DNA from: Myxococcota bacterium
GTDB taxonomy: Bacteria > Myxococcota_A > UBA796 > UBA2385
Direction: 5' to 3'
DNA: 64,000 bases
Assembly (NCBI GenBank): GCA_023150805.1
Contig: JAKLKF010000012.1
Span: forward strand, 26,269 to 90,268
Shown here: in pieces, positions 1 to 8,078 of the stretch
Layout: each line of letters opens with the position of its first letter
How positions within the stretch are numbered: position 1 is the first letter of the stretch
Notes under the pieces: model-generated
Databases searched by the model: none
What the model was told of the DNA's origin: nothing
Seen by the model: only the letters and a program-made list of their open reading frames with translations
Program-made: the position numbers and the translations under genes

Positions 1-321
1 CGTGGCGGTGACGCAGGCCTGGCGGGGCGCGCCGGTCCCGATGTCCAGGTCGCAGATGGGGTCCTCGGTACCGCCATCGCCCCCACCGCCGTCGCCGCCC
101 CCTCCGTCCGCGTCGGTGCCGCCCCCGTCCCCACCGCCGTCGGCGGTGCCACCGCCGTCCCCGCCGTCGTCGGTCCCGCCGTCCTCGCTGCCGCCGTCGT
201 CGCTGCCGCCGTCGTCGGCGGGCTGGCCGGTGTCCACGGGCGTGGTCTTGAAGATCGCGCAGGCCGGCAGCGCCAGGCCGAGGAGCAGGGCCATGGCCGA
301 GGTGGTGGGCGAGGCCCGCAT
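1..321 (-). CDS. Putative lipoprotein with Asp/Gly-rich linker, cut by window edge
   Basis: Reads leftward from the ATG at 319-321 and runs off the window, so only about 107 N-terminal residues are visible. A short hydrophobic signal ends in a lipobox (LPAC, Cys21), so the product is probably lipid-anchored. About 55 residues of almost pure Asp, Gly, Ser and Thr (DDGG repeats) follow. This linker style is common on surface lipoproteins of Myxococcota. Next comes a segment with two Cys. The functional domain lies outside the window and cannot be named. A GGAGG ribosome site lies 5 bases before the ATG. The Pro-rich frame on the other strand is its mirror image, not a gene. Confidence 0.75.
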   Translation of the reverse strand, partial: MRASPTTSAMALLLGLALPACAIFKTTPVDTGQPADDGGSDDGGSEDGGTDDGGDGGGTADGGGDGGGTDADGGGGDGGGGDGGTEDPICDLDIGTGAPRQACVTAT

Positions 322-341
322 CGCTTCCTCCGGGATGCCCT

Positions 342-347
342 ACGATA
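342..347 (-). promoter_or_regulatory. -10 element TATCGT for the lipoprotein
   Basis: TATCGT preceded by GGC, 20 bases before the ATG at 321. It leaves room for a short leader that contains the GGAGG ribosome site. No convincing -35 hexamer is visible. Confidence 0.5.
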
Positions 348-383
348 GCCGCCGGTCGCCCCCCCGGCCACGCGCGCCGCCGG

Positions 384-2156
384 TCAGCCGCCGAGCACCC
401 CCTCCCCGGCGCGGGCCAGCGCCGCGTAGCGGCCGCCGAGGGCCAGCAGCTCCTCGTGGCGGCCGGCCTCGACCACCCGGCCGGCGTCGAGCACGAAGAT
501 GCGGTCGGCCGCCTGCACGGTGCTGAGGCGGTGGGCGACCACGATCACGGTCTTGCGGGTGAAGATGCGCTGGAGGGCGTCCTGCACCAGCGCCTCGGTC
601 AGCGAGTCGATGCTCGCGGTGGCCTCGTCGAGCAGGATCAGGTCCGGGTCGTGGGCCATGGTGCGGGCGAAGGTCAACAGCTGCCCCTCTCCCACCGACA
701 GGTCCGCGCCCCGCTCGCGCAGCATGTGGGTCCAGCCCAGCGCCTGCACCGTGCGGTCGGCGTGCACCAGGCGGGTCGCCTCGTCCATGGCCTGCGGCGA
801 GATCCCGGGGTTGCCCAGGCCCACGTTGAAGGCGAGGTCCTCGCTGAAGATCTGCTGGTCCTGCCGGACGGCGGCGACGCGGCGCCGCAGGTCGGCGACG
901 CGCAGCGAGGACAGCTCCCGGCCGTCGAGGGTGATGCTGCCGCGGTAGCCGTCGTAGGAGCGGTCGAGCAGGCGCGTGATCGTCGTCTTGCCGCTGCCGG
1001 TGGCGCCGACCAGGGCCACGACCTGGCCGGGCTGCACCTCCAGGTCCACGCCCTGCAGCACGTCGGGCAGGCCCGGCCGGTAGGCGAAGCGCACGTCCCG
1101 CAGCACCAGGTGACCCCGCACCTCGCCCAGCGGCGCCCCGTCGGTGGGGGCAGGCTCCCCCTCGGCGAGCAGCTCGGTGATCTTGACCAGGCCGGCGACG
1201 GCGCGCTGCAGGATCGCCACCTTGTTGCTGGCCTCCCGCAGGGGCACGAAGAGGCGGTCGAGGTAGTCGACGAAGGCGACGACGGTCCCGGCGCTCACGG
1301 GCGCCAGCAGGCTCCCGTCGAGCCCCAGGGCCTGGCCGAGCGCGCCGGCCGCCACCCACAGGAGCACGCCCGCGACCACGCTGCCGAAGCCGTCCACCAT
1401 GCTGAACAGCAGCGACTCGAAGACGTTGCTGCGCGAGGTCACGCCGCGCAGGCGGGCGTTGCGCTGGTCGAAGCCGGCCGCGGCCAGCGCCTCGGCCCCC
1501 TGGAGCTGGATCACCTCGACGCCGTCGATGCGCTCGGCCATGAAGGCGTTGACCGCCGCCACCGCGTCCCGGACCTCGACGAACAGGCGCCGCAGCACCC
1601 GCCGGACCCGGTCGACCGCGAACAGCAGGGGCGGGGCCAGCAGCAGGGCGACCAGGGTCAGGCCCGGGTCGAGCAGGGCCATTGCGACCAGGACCCCCAC
1701 GACCACCAGCGCGTCGAGCACCAGGGTGATGGCGCCGGCGGTGATGGCGTCCCCCAGCGCCTCCACGTCGCTGGTGACGCGGGTCATCAGGCGCCCGGTC
1801 GGCTGCCCGTCCAGGTAGCGCTGGGACAGGCCCAGCAGGTGTCGGAACAGGGCGCTGCGCAGGCGCAGGATGGTGCGAGAGCCCGCGAAGGACAGGCTCA
1901 TGGTGTAGGCGACCTGGAGCAGGTAGGCGCCGGCGACCACCGCCAGGTAGGCGCCGGCCAGGCCCCCCAGGCCCTGGGCCTGGCCCGGAACGACGTGCTC
2001 GTCGATGGCCTTGCGCAGCAGCCAGGGCTGGGCGAGCTGGAGCCCGGCCACCAGCGGCGTGACGGCCAGCGCCAGGGCCAGCGCCCAGGCCTCGGGGCGG
2101 GCGTAGGGCCAGACGGTGGCCAGCAGCGAGGCGGTCGACGCCTCCCGGCGGCTCAC
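384..2156 (-). CDS. ABC exporter half-transporter, second subunit of a heterodimer
   Basis: A 590-residue type IV ABC exporter half: an N-terminal six-helix transmembrane domain (about residues 1-320) followed by a nucleotide-binding domain. Walker A is GATGSGKTT, the Q-loop is VRQDQ, Walker B is LILLDEA with the catalytic Glu, and the H-loop is VVAHRLST. The signature is degenerate (LSVGEGQ instead of LSGGQ). The GTG start overlaps the TGA of the preceding exporter gene (GTGA), so the two are translationally coupled and probably form a heterodimer of the YheI/YheH, BmrC/BmrD or MdlA/MdlB type. The substrate cannot be read from sequence. The intact Walker B here and the degenerate one in the partner fit one competent and one degenerate ATP site. 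Confidence 0.9.
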   Translation of the reverse strand: MSRREASTASLLATVWPYARPEAWALALALAVTPLVAGLQLAQPWLLRKAIDEHVVPGQAQGLGGLAGAYLAVVAGAYLLQVAYTMSLSFAGSRTILRLRSALFRHLLGLSQRYLDGQPTGRLMTRVTSDVEALGDAITAGAITLVLDALVVVGVLVAMALLDPGLTLVALLLAPPLLFAVDRVRRVLRRLFVEVRDAVAAVNAFMAERIDGVEVIQLQGAEALAAAGFDQRNARLRGVTSRSNVFESLLFSMVDGFGSVVAGVLLWVAAGALGQALGLDGSLLAPVSAGTVVAFVDYLDRLFVPLREASNKVAILQRAVAGLVKITELLAEGEPAPTDGAPLGEVRGHLVLRDVRFAYRPGLPDVLQGVDLEVQPGQVVALVGATGSGKTTITRLLDRSYDGYRGSITLDGRELSSLRVADLRRRVAAVRQDQQIFSEDLAFNVGLGNPGISPQAMDEATRLVHADRTVQALGWTHMLRERGADLSVGEGQLLTFARTMAHDPDLILLDEATASIDSLTEALVQDALQRIFTRKTVIVVAHRLSTVQAADRIFVLDAGRVVEAGRHEELLALGGRYAALARAGEGVLGG

Positions 2157-3931
2157 GGGGCCCCCCCGACCGGCGCTGGCGCGCCGGGGTCGCGCTGCTG
2201 CTCCCAGGTGTCGCGGTACAGGCCGGGGCGGCCCAGCAGGCTCTTGTGGTCCCCCTGGTCGACCAGGCGGCCCTGGTCCAGCACCAGGATCCGGTCGGCG
2301 TGGCGCAGCGCGCTCAGGCGGTGGCTGACGATGAACACCGTCGGCCCCCGGGGGCCGCGCGCCAGGCGGGTCAGGGTCTCGACCAGCCGGGCCTCGGTCT
2401 GGTGGTCGACCGCCGAGAGCACGTCGTCGAGCAGCACCAGGTCGGCGTCCCGGTACAGGCCGCGCGCCAGGGCCGCCCGCTGGCGCTGGCCGCCCGAGAG
2501 CATGATCCCCCGCTCGCCGACCACGGTGTCCAGCCCCTGGGGCAGCGCGGCGAGATCGGGCTCCAGGGCGGCGGCCGACACCGCGGCGCGCAGGCGCGCG
2601 GGATCGGGCGCGTCGACCAGGGCGACGTTGGCCGCCAGGCTCTCGCTGAACAGGAAGGCGCGCTGTGGCACCACCGAGAGGCGGGCCCGCCAAGCGTCCA
2701 GGTCCAGGGTCACCAGGTCGGCCCGCGCGCCGTCGGCGCCCACGACGGTGACCGTGCCCGGCGGCGGGTTGTAGACCCGGGCCAGCAGGCGGATCAGGGT
2801 CGACTTGCCGCTGCCGGTGCGCCCGAAGACGCCGATCACGGCGCCCGGCGGCACCACCAGGTCCAGGTCGCGCAGGACCGGGCGCGCGGGGTCGTCGGGG
2901 TAGGCCCAGCTCAGGCGCCGCAGCTGCAGGCCGGGTCCGCGCCCGGGGCCCGGCATCGCGACCGGCGAGGTCCCCTCGGGGCGCTCGACCGGGGCGTCCA
3001 GCAGCTCGAAGATCCGCTCCAGGCCGGCGCGCCCCTGCTGCACGATCGACAGCAGCCAGCCCAGCGAGCGCAGGGGGCCCGCCAGGGTGGCCAGCAGCGC
3101 CACGAAGGCGGCGAGATCGCCGACGCTCAGGTCGCCCCCCAGCGCCATCGGGCCGCCGACCCCCAGGAGCAGGGCGACGGCGACGCCGCTGCCCAGGATG
3201 AGCAGCGGGAAGGCCACCGATCGCAGCCAGGCCAGCTTCATCCCCAGGCGGTAGAGCGCCTCGTTGCGCGCCTCGAAGCGCCCGATGAAGGCCTCCTCCG
3301 CGCGGAAGCCCTGCACCGTGGCGATGCCCTGCAGCGTGCCCAGCACCTGGTCGGACAGCCGCCCGGTCTCCGCCTGCAGCTCGCGCTGCGCCTCCAGGAG
3401 CGCCAGGATGCACAGCCGGACCACGACCAGCGCCAGGGCCAGCGGTGCGACGACGAACAGGGTGAGCCGCGGGGACAGCACCAGCATCTGCCCGCCGGTC
3501 AGCAGGAAGGCGGTGCTCACGTTGACCGCGGCCAGCAGGCCGAAGCCCATGGCCAGCCGGGCCCAGGTGATGTCGTTGCTGGCGCGGCTGATGATGTCGC
3601 CGCGCTTCTGCCCGGCGTAGAAGGCCGGCTGCAGGCGCAGCAGGTGCGCGAACAGGTCCCGACGAAGGGCGTACTCGACGTCCCGGCCGGGGTTGAAGAA
3701 CAGCACCCGCGACAGCGTGCGCACGCCCATGACGCACAGGCCCATCAGGACGATGCCGGCGGCGTGCCGCCCGACCGGGTCGCCGAGCCGCAGCGCGTCG
3801 ATCACCTGGCCGATCTCGACGGGGATGCGGACCGCGAGGCCGTTGGTGGCGAGCAGCGCCAGCACGCCGGCCAGGTAGCTCCACCGGCGCTGCCAGCCGT
3901 AGTCGCGCGCCAGGCGCAGGAGCGGGTGCAC
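2153..3931 (-). CDS. ABC exporter half-transporter, first subunit of a heterodimer
   Basis: A 592-residue ABC exporter half of YheI/MdlA type with an N-terminal six-helix transmembrane domain and a C-terminal ATPase domain. Walker A is GRTGSGKST (about residue 378), the signature is a perfect LSGGQRQ and the H-loop is IVSHRLSA. Walker B reads LLDDVLSAVD, so the catalytic Glu is replaced by Asp, a known mark of the degenerate site in heterodimeric exporters. The start is a GTG at 3929-3931, one base after the TGA of the upstream retropepsin-like gene. The start context (MHPLLRLARDY) matches the family. It forms an operon with the genes on both sides. The substrate is unknown. Confidence 0.9.
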   Translation of the reverse strand: MHPLLRLARDYGWQRRWSYLAGVLALLATNGLAVRIPVEIGQVIDALRLGDPVGRHAAGIVLMGLCVMGVRTLSRVLFFNPGRDVEYALRRDLFAHLLRLQPAFYAGQKRGDIISRASNDITWARLAMGFGLLAAVNVSTAFLLTGGQMLVLSPRLTLFVVAPLALALVVVRLCILALLEAQRELQAETGRLSDQVLGTLQGIATVQGFRAEEAFIGRFEARNEALYRLGMKLAWLRSVAFPLLILGSGVAVALLLGVGGPMALGGDLSVGDLAAFVALLATLAGPLRSLGWLLSIVQQGRAGLERIFELLDAPVERPEGTSPVAMPGPGRGPGLQLRRLSWAYPDDPARPVLRDLDLVVPPGAVIGVFGRTGSGKSTLIRLLARVYNPPPGTVTVVGADGARADLVTLDLDAWRARLSVVPQRAFLFSESLAANVALVDAPDPARLRAAVSAAALEPDLAALPQGLDTVVGERGIMLSGGQRQRAALARGLYRDADLVLLDDVLSAVDHQTEARLVETLTRLARGPRGPTVFIVSHRLSALRHADRILVLDQGRLVDQGDHKSLLGRPGLYRDTWEQQRDPGAPAPVGGAP

Positions 3932-3932
3932 C

Positions 3933-4664
3933 TCAGCCCGCGGGGGGGGTCGGAGCGCCGAGCAGGTGACGCGCGCCGGGATCCACCAGGAAGCGGCCCG
4001 CCAGCAGGTCCTGGCCCAGCACCAGCCGCGGCGCGGGGCCGTCGACCAGGCGCAGCAGCACCTCGAAGCGCTCGCCGCCCACCACGACCTGCGCCGGGAG
4101 ACCCTGCGGCCCGGCCTCCACCCACTCCTGGCCCAGCCGCAGCCGCGCCTGGCCGGGGGAGGGGCTGTCCAGCGGTCCGGCCAGCACGGCGCCGGCGAGG
4201 CCGGTCGCCAGCGTCGCCGGCAGGGGGTGCGCCGCCCCGCCGACGAGCAGCAGGGCCCGCTCCTCCACCCCGGCCACGGCGCGGGAGGGCGTGGCGGCGC
4301 TCCGGCGGGCCGGCAGGGGCCGGTCGTCGGTCAGCAGCTCCTCGTCGAGCAGCGGGTCGTCGTCAGCGACGGGCGGCGCCTCGGCCAGGCGGGCGGCGAG
4401 GGAGGGGAGCCCCGGCGGGCGGGCCCCGTCACCGTCGTCCCCGGCGTCCTGCTCCTCCAACAGCTCCTCGTCCCCCGGGTCCGGCGCCGACGGGCTGCGC
4501 CTGCGGGCCGCCAGGTGCCCAATCCCCGCGGCCCCCTCGGGGTCCGAGGGTCCCTCCTCCAGCAGGTCCTCCTCCTCCACGTCCGGCGGAGCGGACGGGC
4601 CGTCCCCGCCGCGGGGATCGCGGCCAGGGGAGAGGGCGGGCGAGGAGAGGCGGGGAACCGGCAT
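3933..4664 (-). CDS. Retropepsin-like protein with acidic N-terminal region
   Basis: A 243-residue protein from the ATG at 4662-4664. The first 120 or so residues are low-complexity and acidic and repeat a short motif (EEDLLEEG, DEELLEEQ, LLDEELLTDD). The C-terminal half resembles the retropepsin-like or 'ATP-dependent zinc protease' fold: a V-V-V-G-G-E-R-F strand and then LVLGQDLLAGRFLVDP, close to the usual LIGRRFL.GKFLVD end motif. I do not see a clear DTGA catalytic triplet (the corresponding segment is around VGGAAHP), so proteolytic activity is doubtful. The stop is one base before the start of the ABC exporter, so the three genes are probably co-transcribed. A TTAGCT -10-like element lies 9 bases before the ATG. 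Confidence 0.6.
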   Translation of the reverse strand: MPVPRLSSPALSPGRDPRGGDGPSAPPDVEEEDLLEEGPSDPEGAAGIGHLAARRRSPSAPDPGDEELLEEQDAGDDGDGARPPGLPSLAARLAEAPPVADDDPLLDEELLTDDRPLPARRSAATPSRAVAGVEERALLLVGGAAHPLPATLATGLAGAVLAGPLDSPSPGQARLRLGQEWVEAGPQGLPAQVVVGGERFEVLLRLVDGPAPRLVLGQDLLAGRFLVDPGARHLLGAPTPPAG

Positions 4665-4776
4665 GGCCCCGGCAGCTAACCGGCTCGCGGCGAGGCAGGA
4701 GAAGATGCGCCCGACAGGTCGGTGCTGTCCGCACCGGCGCGCGCCCGACGTCCACTGGGCAGGGCAGGAGGTGCAG

Positions 4777-5667
4777 GTGGACCGACGACGCTTCCAGGAC
4801 GAGTTCCAGGCCGCCATGCAAGCGGAGGGGGTGCGGCCGCTGAGGCAGGCGACGCCGCGCAGCGGCCCGGTGCAGGCGAAGGTGCCCACCCCGCCGAGCC
4901 CGGTCCCGCCCTCTCCGGTGCCGGCCGAGCGGGACGCCCTGCGGGCCGAGCGGGACGCACTGCGGGCCGAGCGGGACGCGCTCCGGTCCGAGCGGGACGC
5001 GCTCCGCGCCGAGCGGGACGCGCTCCAGGCCATCAGCGACGCCCTGCGGGCCGAGCGCGACGAGGCCCTCGGCGCCCTGCAGCGGGAGCAGGCCCGCGGC
5101 GCGGCGCTGGACCAGGAGCGCCGGTCGCTGCAGCGCCGGCTGGCGCAGGCCGTGGCGCCGCCGGACACGGCCGTGGCGCCGCCGGACACGGCCGTGGCGC
5201 CGCCGGCCCCGGGCGCGGCGGCCGAGCCCGGAACCGCGGAGGCGGGCGACGACCCGGATCCCCCGACGGCGGCCGCCCCGATCGACGCCGCCTGGGCCGC
5301 CTTCACCCGCGCCTGCGCCCGGGCCGGGCGCCACCGGGTGCTGATCGTCGGCGGCTCGCCCGCCTACCACACCGCCCTGCGGGAGCGCGCGGCCCAGGGG
5401 GGGCCCCGGCTGCGGCTGGTGGACGGGGAGGCGCGCCGCACCCTGGCCCAGGCCCGCCGGGACGAGGCCAAGGCCGACCTCCTGGTGATCTGGGGCGCGA
5501 CCATCCTGCCGCACAGCACCTCGGAGCTCTACGGCCGCGGCGCGCTGAAGCCGGTGCGCATCCCCCACCGCGGCATCGCCGGGATGCTGACGAAGGTGGC
5601 GGAGGCGCTGGACCTCGGGGCATCCGGGCCGCGCTCCGGGGCCGTGGGACGCCTGCCACCCGGATAG
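4777..5667 (+). CDS. Coiled-coil protein with C-terminal DUF2325-like domain
   Basis: A 296-residue protein. The start chosen is the GTG at 4777 because AGGAGG (4766-4771) lies exactly 5 bases upstream. Residues about 50-125 form a coiled coil built from near-identical heptads (AERDALR), encoded by 21-base tandem repeats. A linker follows with a second 21-base repeat (VAPPDTA). The C-terminal 100 residues (HRVLIVGGSPAYH, then KADLLVIWGATILPHS) look like a DUF2325 domain, a small Rossmann-like fold of unknown function. It is divergent from the retropepsin/ABC operon and 9 bases upstream of the M28-type gene. The role is unknown; the coiled coil suggests oligomerisation. Confidence 0.65.
   Translation: MDRRRFQDEFQAAMQAEGVRPLRQATPRSGPVQAKVPTPPSPVPPSPVPAERDALRAERDALRAERDALRSERDALRAERDALQAISDALRAERDEALGALQREQARGAALDQERRSLQRRLAQAVAPPDTAVAPPDTAVAPPAPGAAAEPGTAEAGDDPDPPTAAAPIDAAWAAFTRACARAGRHRVLIVGGSPAYHTALRERAAQGGPRLRLVDGEARRTLAQARRDEAKADLLVIWGATILPHSTSELYGRGALKPVRIPHRGIAGMLTKVAEALDLGASGPRSGAVGRLPPG
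4924..5060 (+). repeat. 21-base tandem repeats encoding AERDALR heptads
   Basis: About six copies of a 21-base unit (GCCGAGCGGGACGCNCTNCGG) encode one coiled-coil heptad each. The penultimate copy is altered (QAISDALR). A second, shorter 21-base repeat at 5152-5203 encodes VAPPDTA two and a half times. Confidence 0.8.
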
Positions 5668-5676
5668 CCCGGGCCG

Positions 5677-7152
5677 GTGTCCCCGATCCCTCCCGCGCTG
5701 CTGACCTGGGCCCTGGGGGCCGGCGCCGCCCTCGCGGCAGGGTTGCCGGACGCCGCCGCGCTGCCGCCCGACGCCGCGCCGCCGCCCGACGACGCGGCGG
5801 CGCTCGCCCGCATGCAGGCCGACGTGGCGTGGATGGTCGAGGCGCTGGGGCCCCGACCGGCCGGCGGAGAGGCCGAGGCGAAGGCCGCCGCGGGGGTCGC
5901 GGCCCGCCTGGACGCGGCGGGCTGGCGACCGGAGGTGGTGGGGTGCCCGCTCTGCGTGGTGGCCTGCCGCGGCGCGGGCCGCCGCCTGTTCCTGGCGCAC
6001 CTGGACAGCGTGCCGGGGACCGCGGGCGCGGTGGACAACGCCGCGGGCGTCGCGGCCCTGCTGGAGCTGGCGCGGAGCACGTCCAGCGAGGACCTGTGCC
6101 TGGGCTTCCCGGCGGCCGAGGAGGCGGGCCTGCTGGGCAGCGCGGCCATGGCCGCGGCCTGGCCGGCGCCCCTGCCGGAGCTGGTGGTGGCGCTCGACCT
6201 GACCGGCCACGGGCGCCTGTCGGTCACGGGCCTGGGCCCGCGCTGGGGGGGCGCGGACCTGCGCTGGCTGCGGGAGCACGCGCCGGTCGACAGCCCCTAC
6301 GCCTACCGGGTGGTGAGCCGGGCCCTGCCCGGGATGGAGCGCAGCGACCACCGCCCCTTCGCCGACCGCGGCGCCCGCGCCCTGCACCTGCTGGGGCGAG
6401 GCCCCGGCGGGGTCTTCGACCGCTACCACCAGCCCGACGACGACCACGTCGAGGCCCCGGCGCTGGCGGAGCTGCTCGCGGCGCTCCAGGGCCTGGCGCG
6501 GGCGCCGTTGCCCCAGGGGCGGCCCGACGCCGCCGCCACGGTCGGCCCCCTGGTGCTGCCGGCCTGGGCCACCTGGTCGGTCCTCGCCGCGGCCCTGCTG
6601 CTCGGGCTGCACGACCTGCTGCGCCCCGCGCGGGGGCGCCCGGTCCTCGACCCGCTCCTGGACCTGGGCCGGGCCCTGCTGCGCTGCCTGCTGGCCAGCC
6701 TGGTCGCGGGCATCGCCCTGGCCGCCGCCACCCGGGCCGGCGCCTTCACCCCGACCCGGGGCGAGCTGACCGCCGCCCAGGTGATGGGCCTGCCGGCCAG
6801 CGGCTGGTGGACCGGCGCCCTGCCGGGCCTGGCCGCGGGCTGGCTGGCCTGGCTGCTGCTCCGCTGGCGCCTGGGCGGGCGCGGCTCCCCCACCCTGCCC
6901 GCCGCCCTGCTCGCCGCGCTGGCCCTGCGGGTCGACCCGCTCCTGGCCCTGCCCTTCGCCGCCGCGGGCCTGCTCGCCCGCGCCCACCCGCTGCTCGGCG
7001 CCCTGCCCGCCCTCTACCTGCTGTGGCCGGACAAGCTGCGGGAGCTGGCCTTCCACGGCCTGCTCCCCCCCGCCGCCTGGGGCGCGCTCTGGCTGCTCAC
7101 GTGGCCGGCCTTCGGGAGTTACGCGAGGCGGGCGAGGAGGGACCCCCGATGA
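5677..7152 (+). CDS. M28-family metallopeptidase with C-terminal membrane domain
   Basis: A 491-residue protein from a GTG at 5677, 9 bases after the previous stop. After a hydrophobic N-terminus, residues about 50-280 form an M28 (aminopeptidase) domain with recognisable zinc ligands: HLDSVPG (His, with the catalytic Asp), AVDNAAG (bridging Asp), PAAEEAG (Glu pair), ALDLTGHG and YHQPDDD (last His). The remaining 200 residues are strongly hydrophobic with about five or six membrane segments. M28 peptidases fused to membrane bundles are known, and this one probably acts at the periplasmic face. The start of the next gene overlaps its stop (ATGA). The substrate is unknown. Confidence 0.8.
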   Translation: MSPIPPALLTWALGAGAALAAGLPDAAALPPDAAPPPDDAAALARMQADVAWMVEALGPRPAGGEAEAKAAAGVAARLDAAGWRPEVVGCPLCVVACRGAGRRLFLAHLDSVPGTAGAVDNAAGVAALLELARSTSSEDLCLGFPAAEEAGLLGSAAMAAAWPAPLPELVVALDLTGHGRLSVTGLGPRWGGADLRWLREHAPVDSPYAYRVVSRALPGMERSDHRPFADRGARALHLLGRGPGGVFDRYHQPDDDHVEAPALAELLAALQGLARAPLPQGRPDAAATVGPLVLPAWATWSVLAAALLLGLHDLLRPARGRPVLDPLLDLGRALLRCLLASLVAGIALAAATRAGAFTPTRGELTAAQVMGLPASGWWTGALPGLAAGWLAWLLLRWRLGGRGSPTLPAALLAALALRVDPLLALPFAAAGLLARAHPLLGALPALYLLWPDKLRELAFHGLLPPAAWGALWLLTWPAFGSYARRARRDPR

Positions 7153-8078
7153 GCGACCAGCCCGAGGCCGGACCTGCGCCCCGACCCCGGCCCAGCCGTG
7201 CCTACCGCCTGGCCATGGCCGCCGAGCGCCGCGTCGCCAAGGCCACGCGCCTGGCCGCCGCCAGCCGCGGCGAGGCCGTCTCCAAGGAAGAGGTCAAGCT
7301 GCGGTCGACCGTGGGCTACCAGCTCCACGCCGTCGTGCACCGCCCGACCGGGGGCCACCCCGAGACCGCGCCGGAGGGGCGGCTGCCCGCGGTGGTGCTC
7401 TGCCCTGGGATCGACGACGACGGCAGCGTCTTCGACAGCCTGCTGGCGCCGATCAGCGCCGACGAGGTCGCCCGCCTGGGCTGCGTCGCCCTGCGCTTCG
7501 ACCCCGCCGGCCGCGGCCGCTCCTGGGGCGAGGAGGACTACGGCGGCCCCGAGCACCAGGACGACGTGGCGACCTGCGTGCGCTACCTGGCCGGCCGGGC
7601 CGACGTCGACCCGCGCCGCATCGGCATCCTCTGCATCTCGCTGGGCGTCGGCATGGGGGTGGGCGCCGCCGCCCGGCCCGACGTCGACGTCGCCTGGGTG
7701 CTCGACTGGGAGGGCCCCTGCGACCGCGAGATCATCACCGCCGGCGGGGCGCGCATGGCGCCGGCGGCGGGCCACACCCTGGACGACGACGTGTACTGGC
7801 TGCCCCGCGAGGCGGTGCGCCACCTGGGCAGGCTGCGCTGCCCCTACGTGCGCCTGCAGGCCGAGCGCGACCACGCCCAGCCCGGCGAGACCCGCCACGC
7901 CACGCGCATGCTCCACGCCGCCGCCGCCGCCCAGGCCGCCGGCACCCTGCCGTGGTTCCAGGTCAACTACCACCCGCGCAACGAGCTGCCGCCGCGGCCG
8001 GAGTGGCTGCGCCCCGGCACCCTGGCCGCACGCCGGGCGCTGCTGCGCAAGCTCAGGGTGCTGACGGCGGAGCGCTGA
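7149..8078 (+). CDS. Alpha/beta hydrolase
   Basis: A 309-residue cytoplasmic alpha/beta hydrolase of the dienelactone hydrolase/CocE-like sort. Visible elements are the oxyanion-side strand PAVVLCPGIDDDG, the strand and loop RFDPAGRGRSWG, the nucleophile elbow CISLGVG (Ser in the expected place, with Cys in the first Gly position), an acid region QAERDHAQP and a His in NYHPRNE. The ATG at 7149 overlaps the stop of the M28-type gene, so the two are coupled. The 3' end overlaps the convergent membrane-protein gene by 26 bases. The substrate is not predictable. Confidence 0.8.
   Translation: MSDQPEAGPAPRPRPSRAYRLAMAAERRVAKATRLAAASRGEAVSKEEVKLRSTVGYQLHAVVHRPTGGHPETAPEGRLPAVVLCPGIDDDGSVFDSLLAPISADEVARLGCVALRFDPAGRGRSWGEEDYGGPEHQDDVATCVRYLAGRADVDPRRIGILCISLGVGMGVGAAARPDVDVAWVLDWEGPCDREIITAGGARMAPAAGHTLDDDVYWLPREAVRHLGRLRCPYVRLQAERDHAQPGETRHATRMLHAAAAAQAAGTLPWFQVNYHPRNELPPRPEWLRPGTLAARRALLRKLRVLTAER

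Noticed and set aside
2..526. Pro/Ser-rich open frame on the plus strand
   Set aside because: It is the mirror of the Asp/Gly linker of the minus-strand lipoprotein, which has a signal peptide, lipobox, ribosome site and -10 element.
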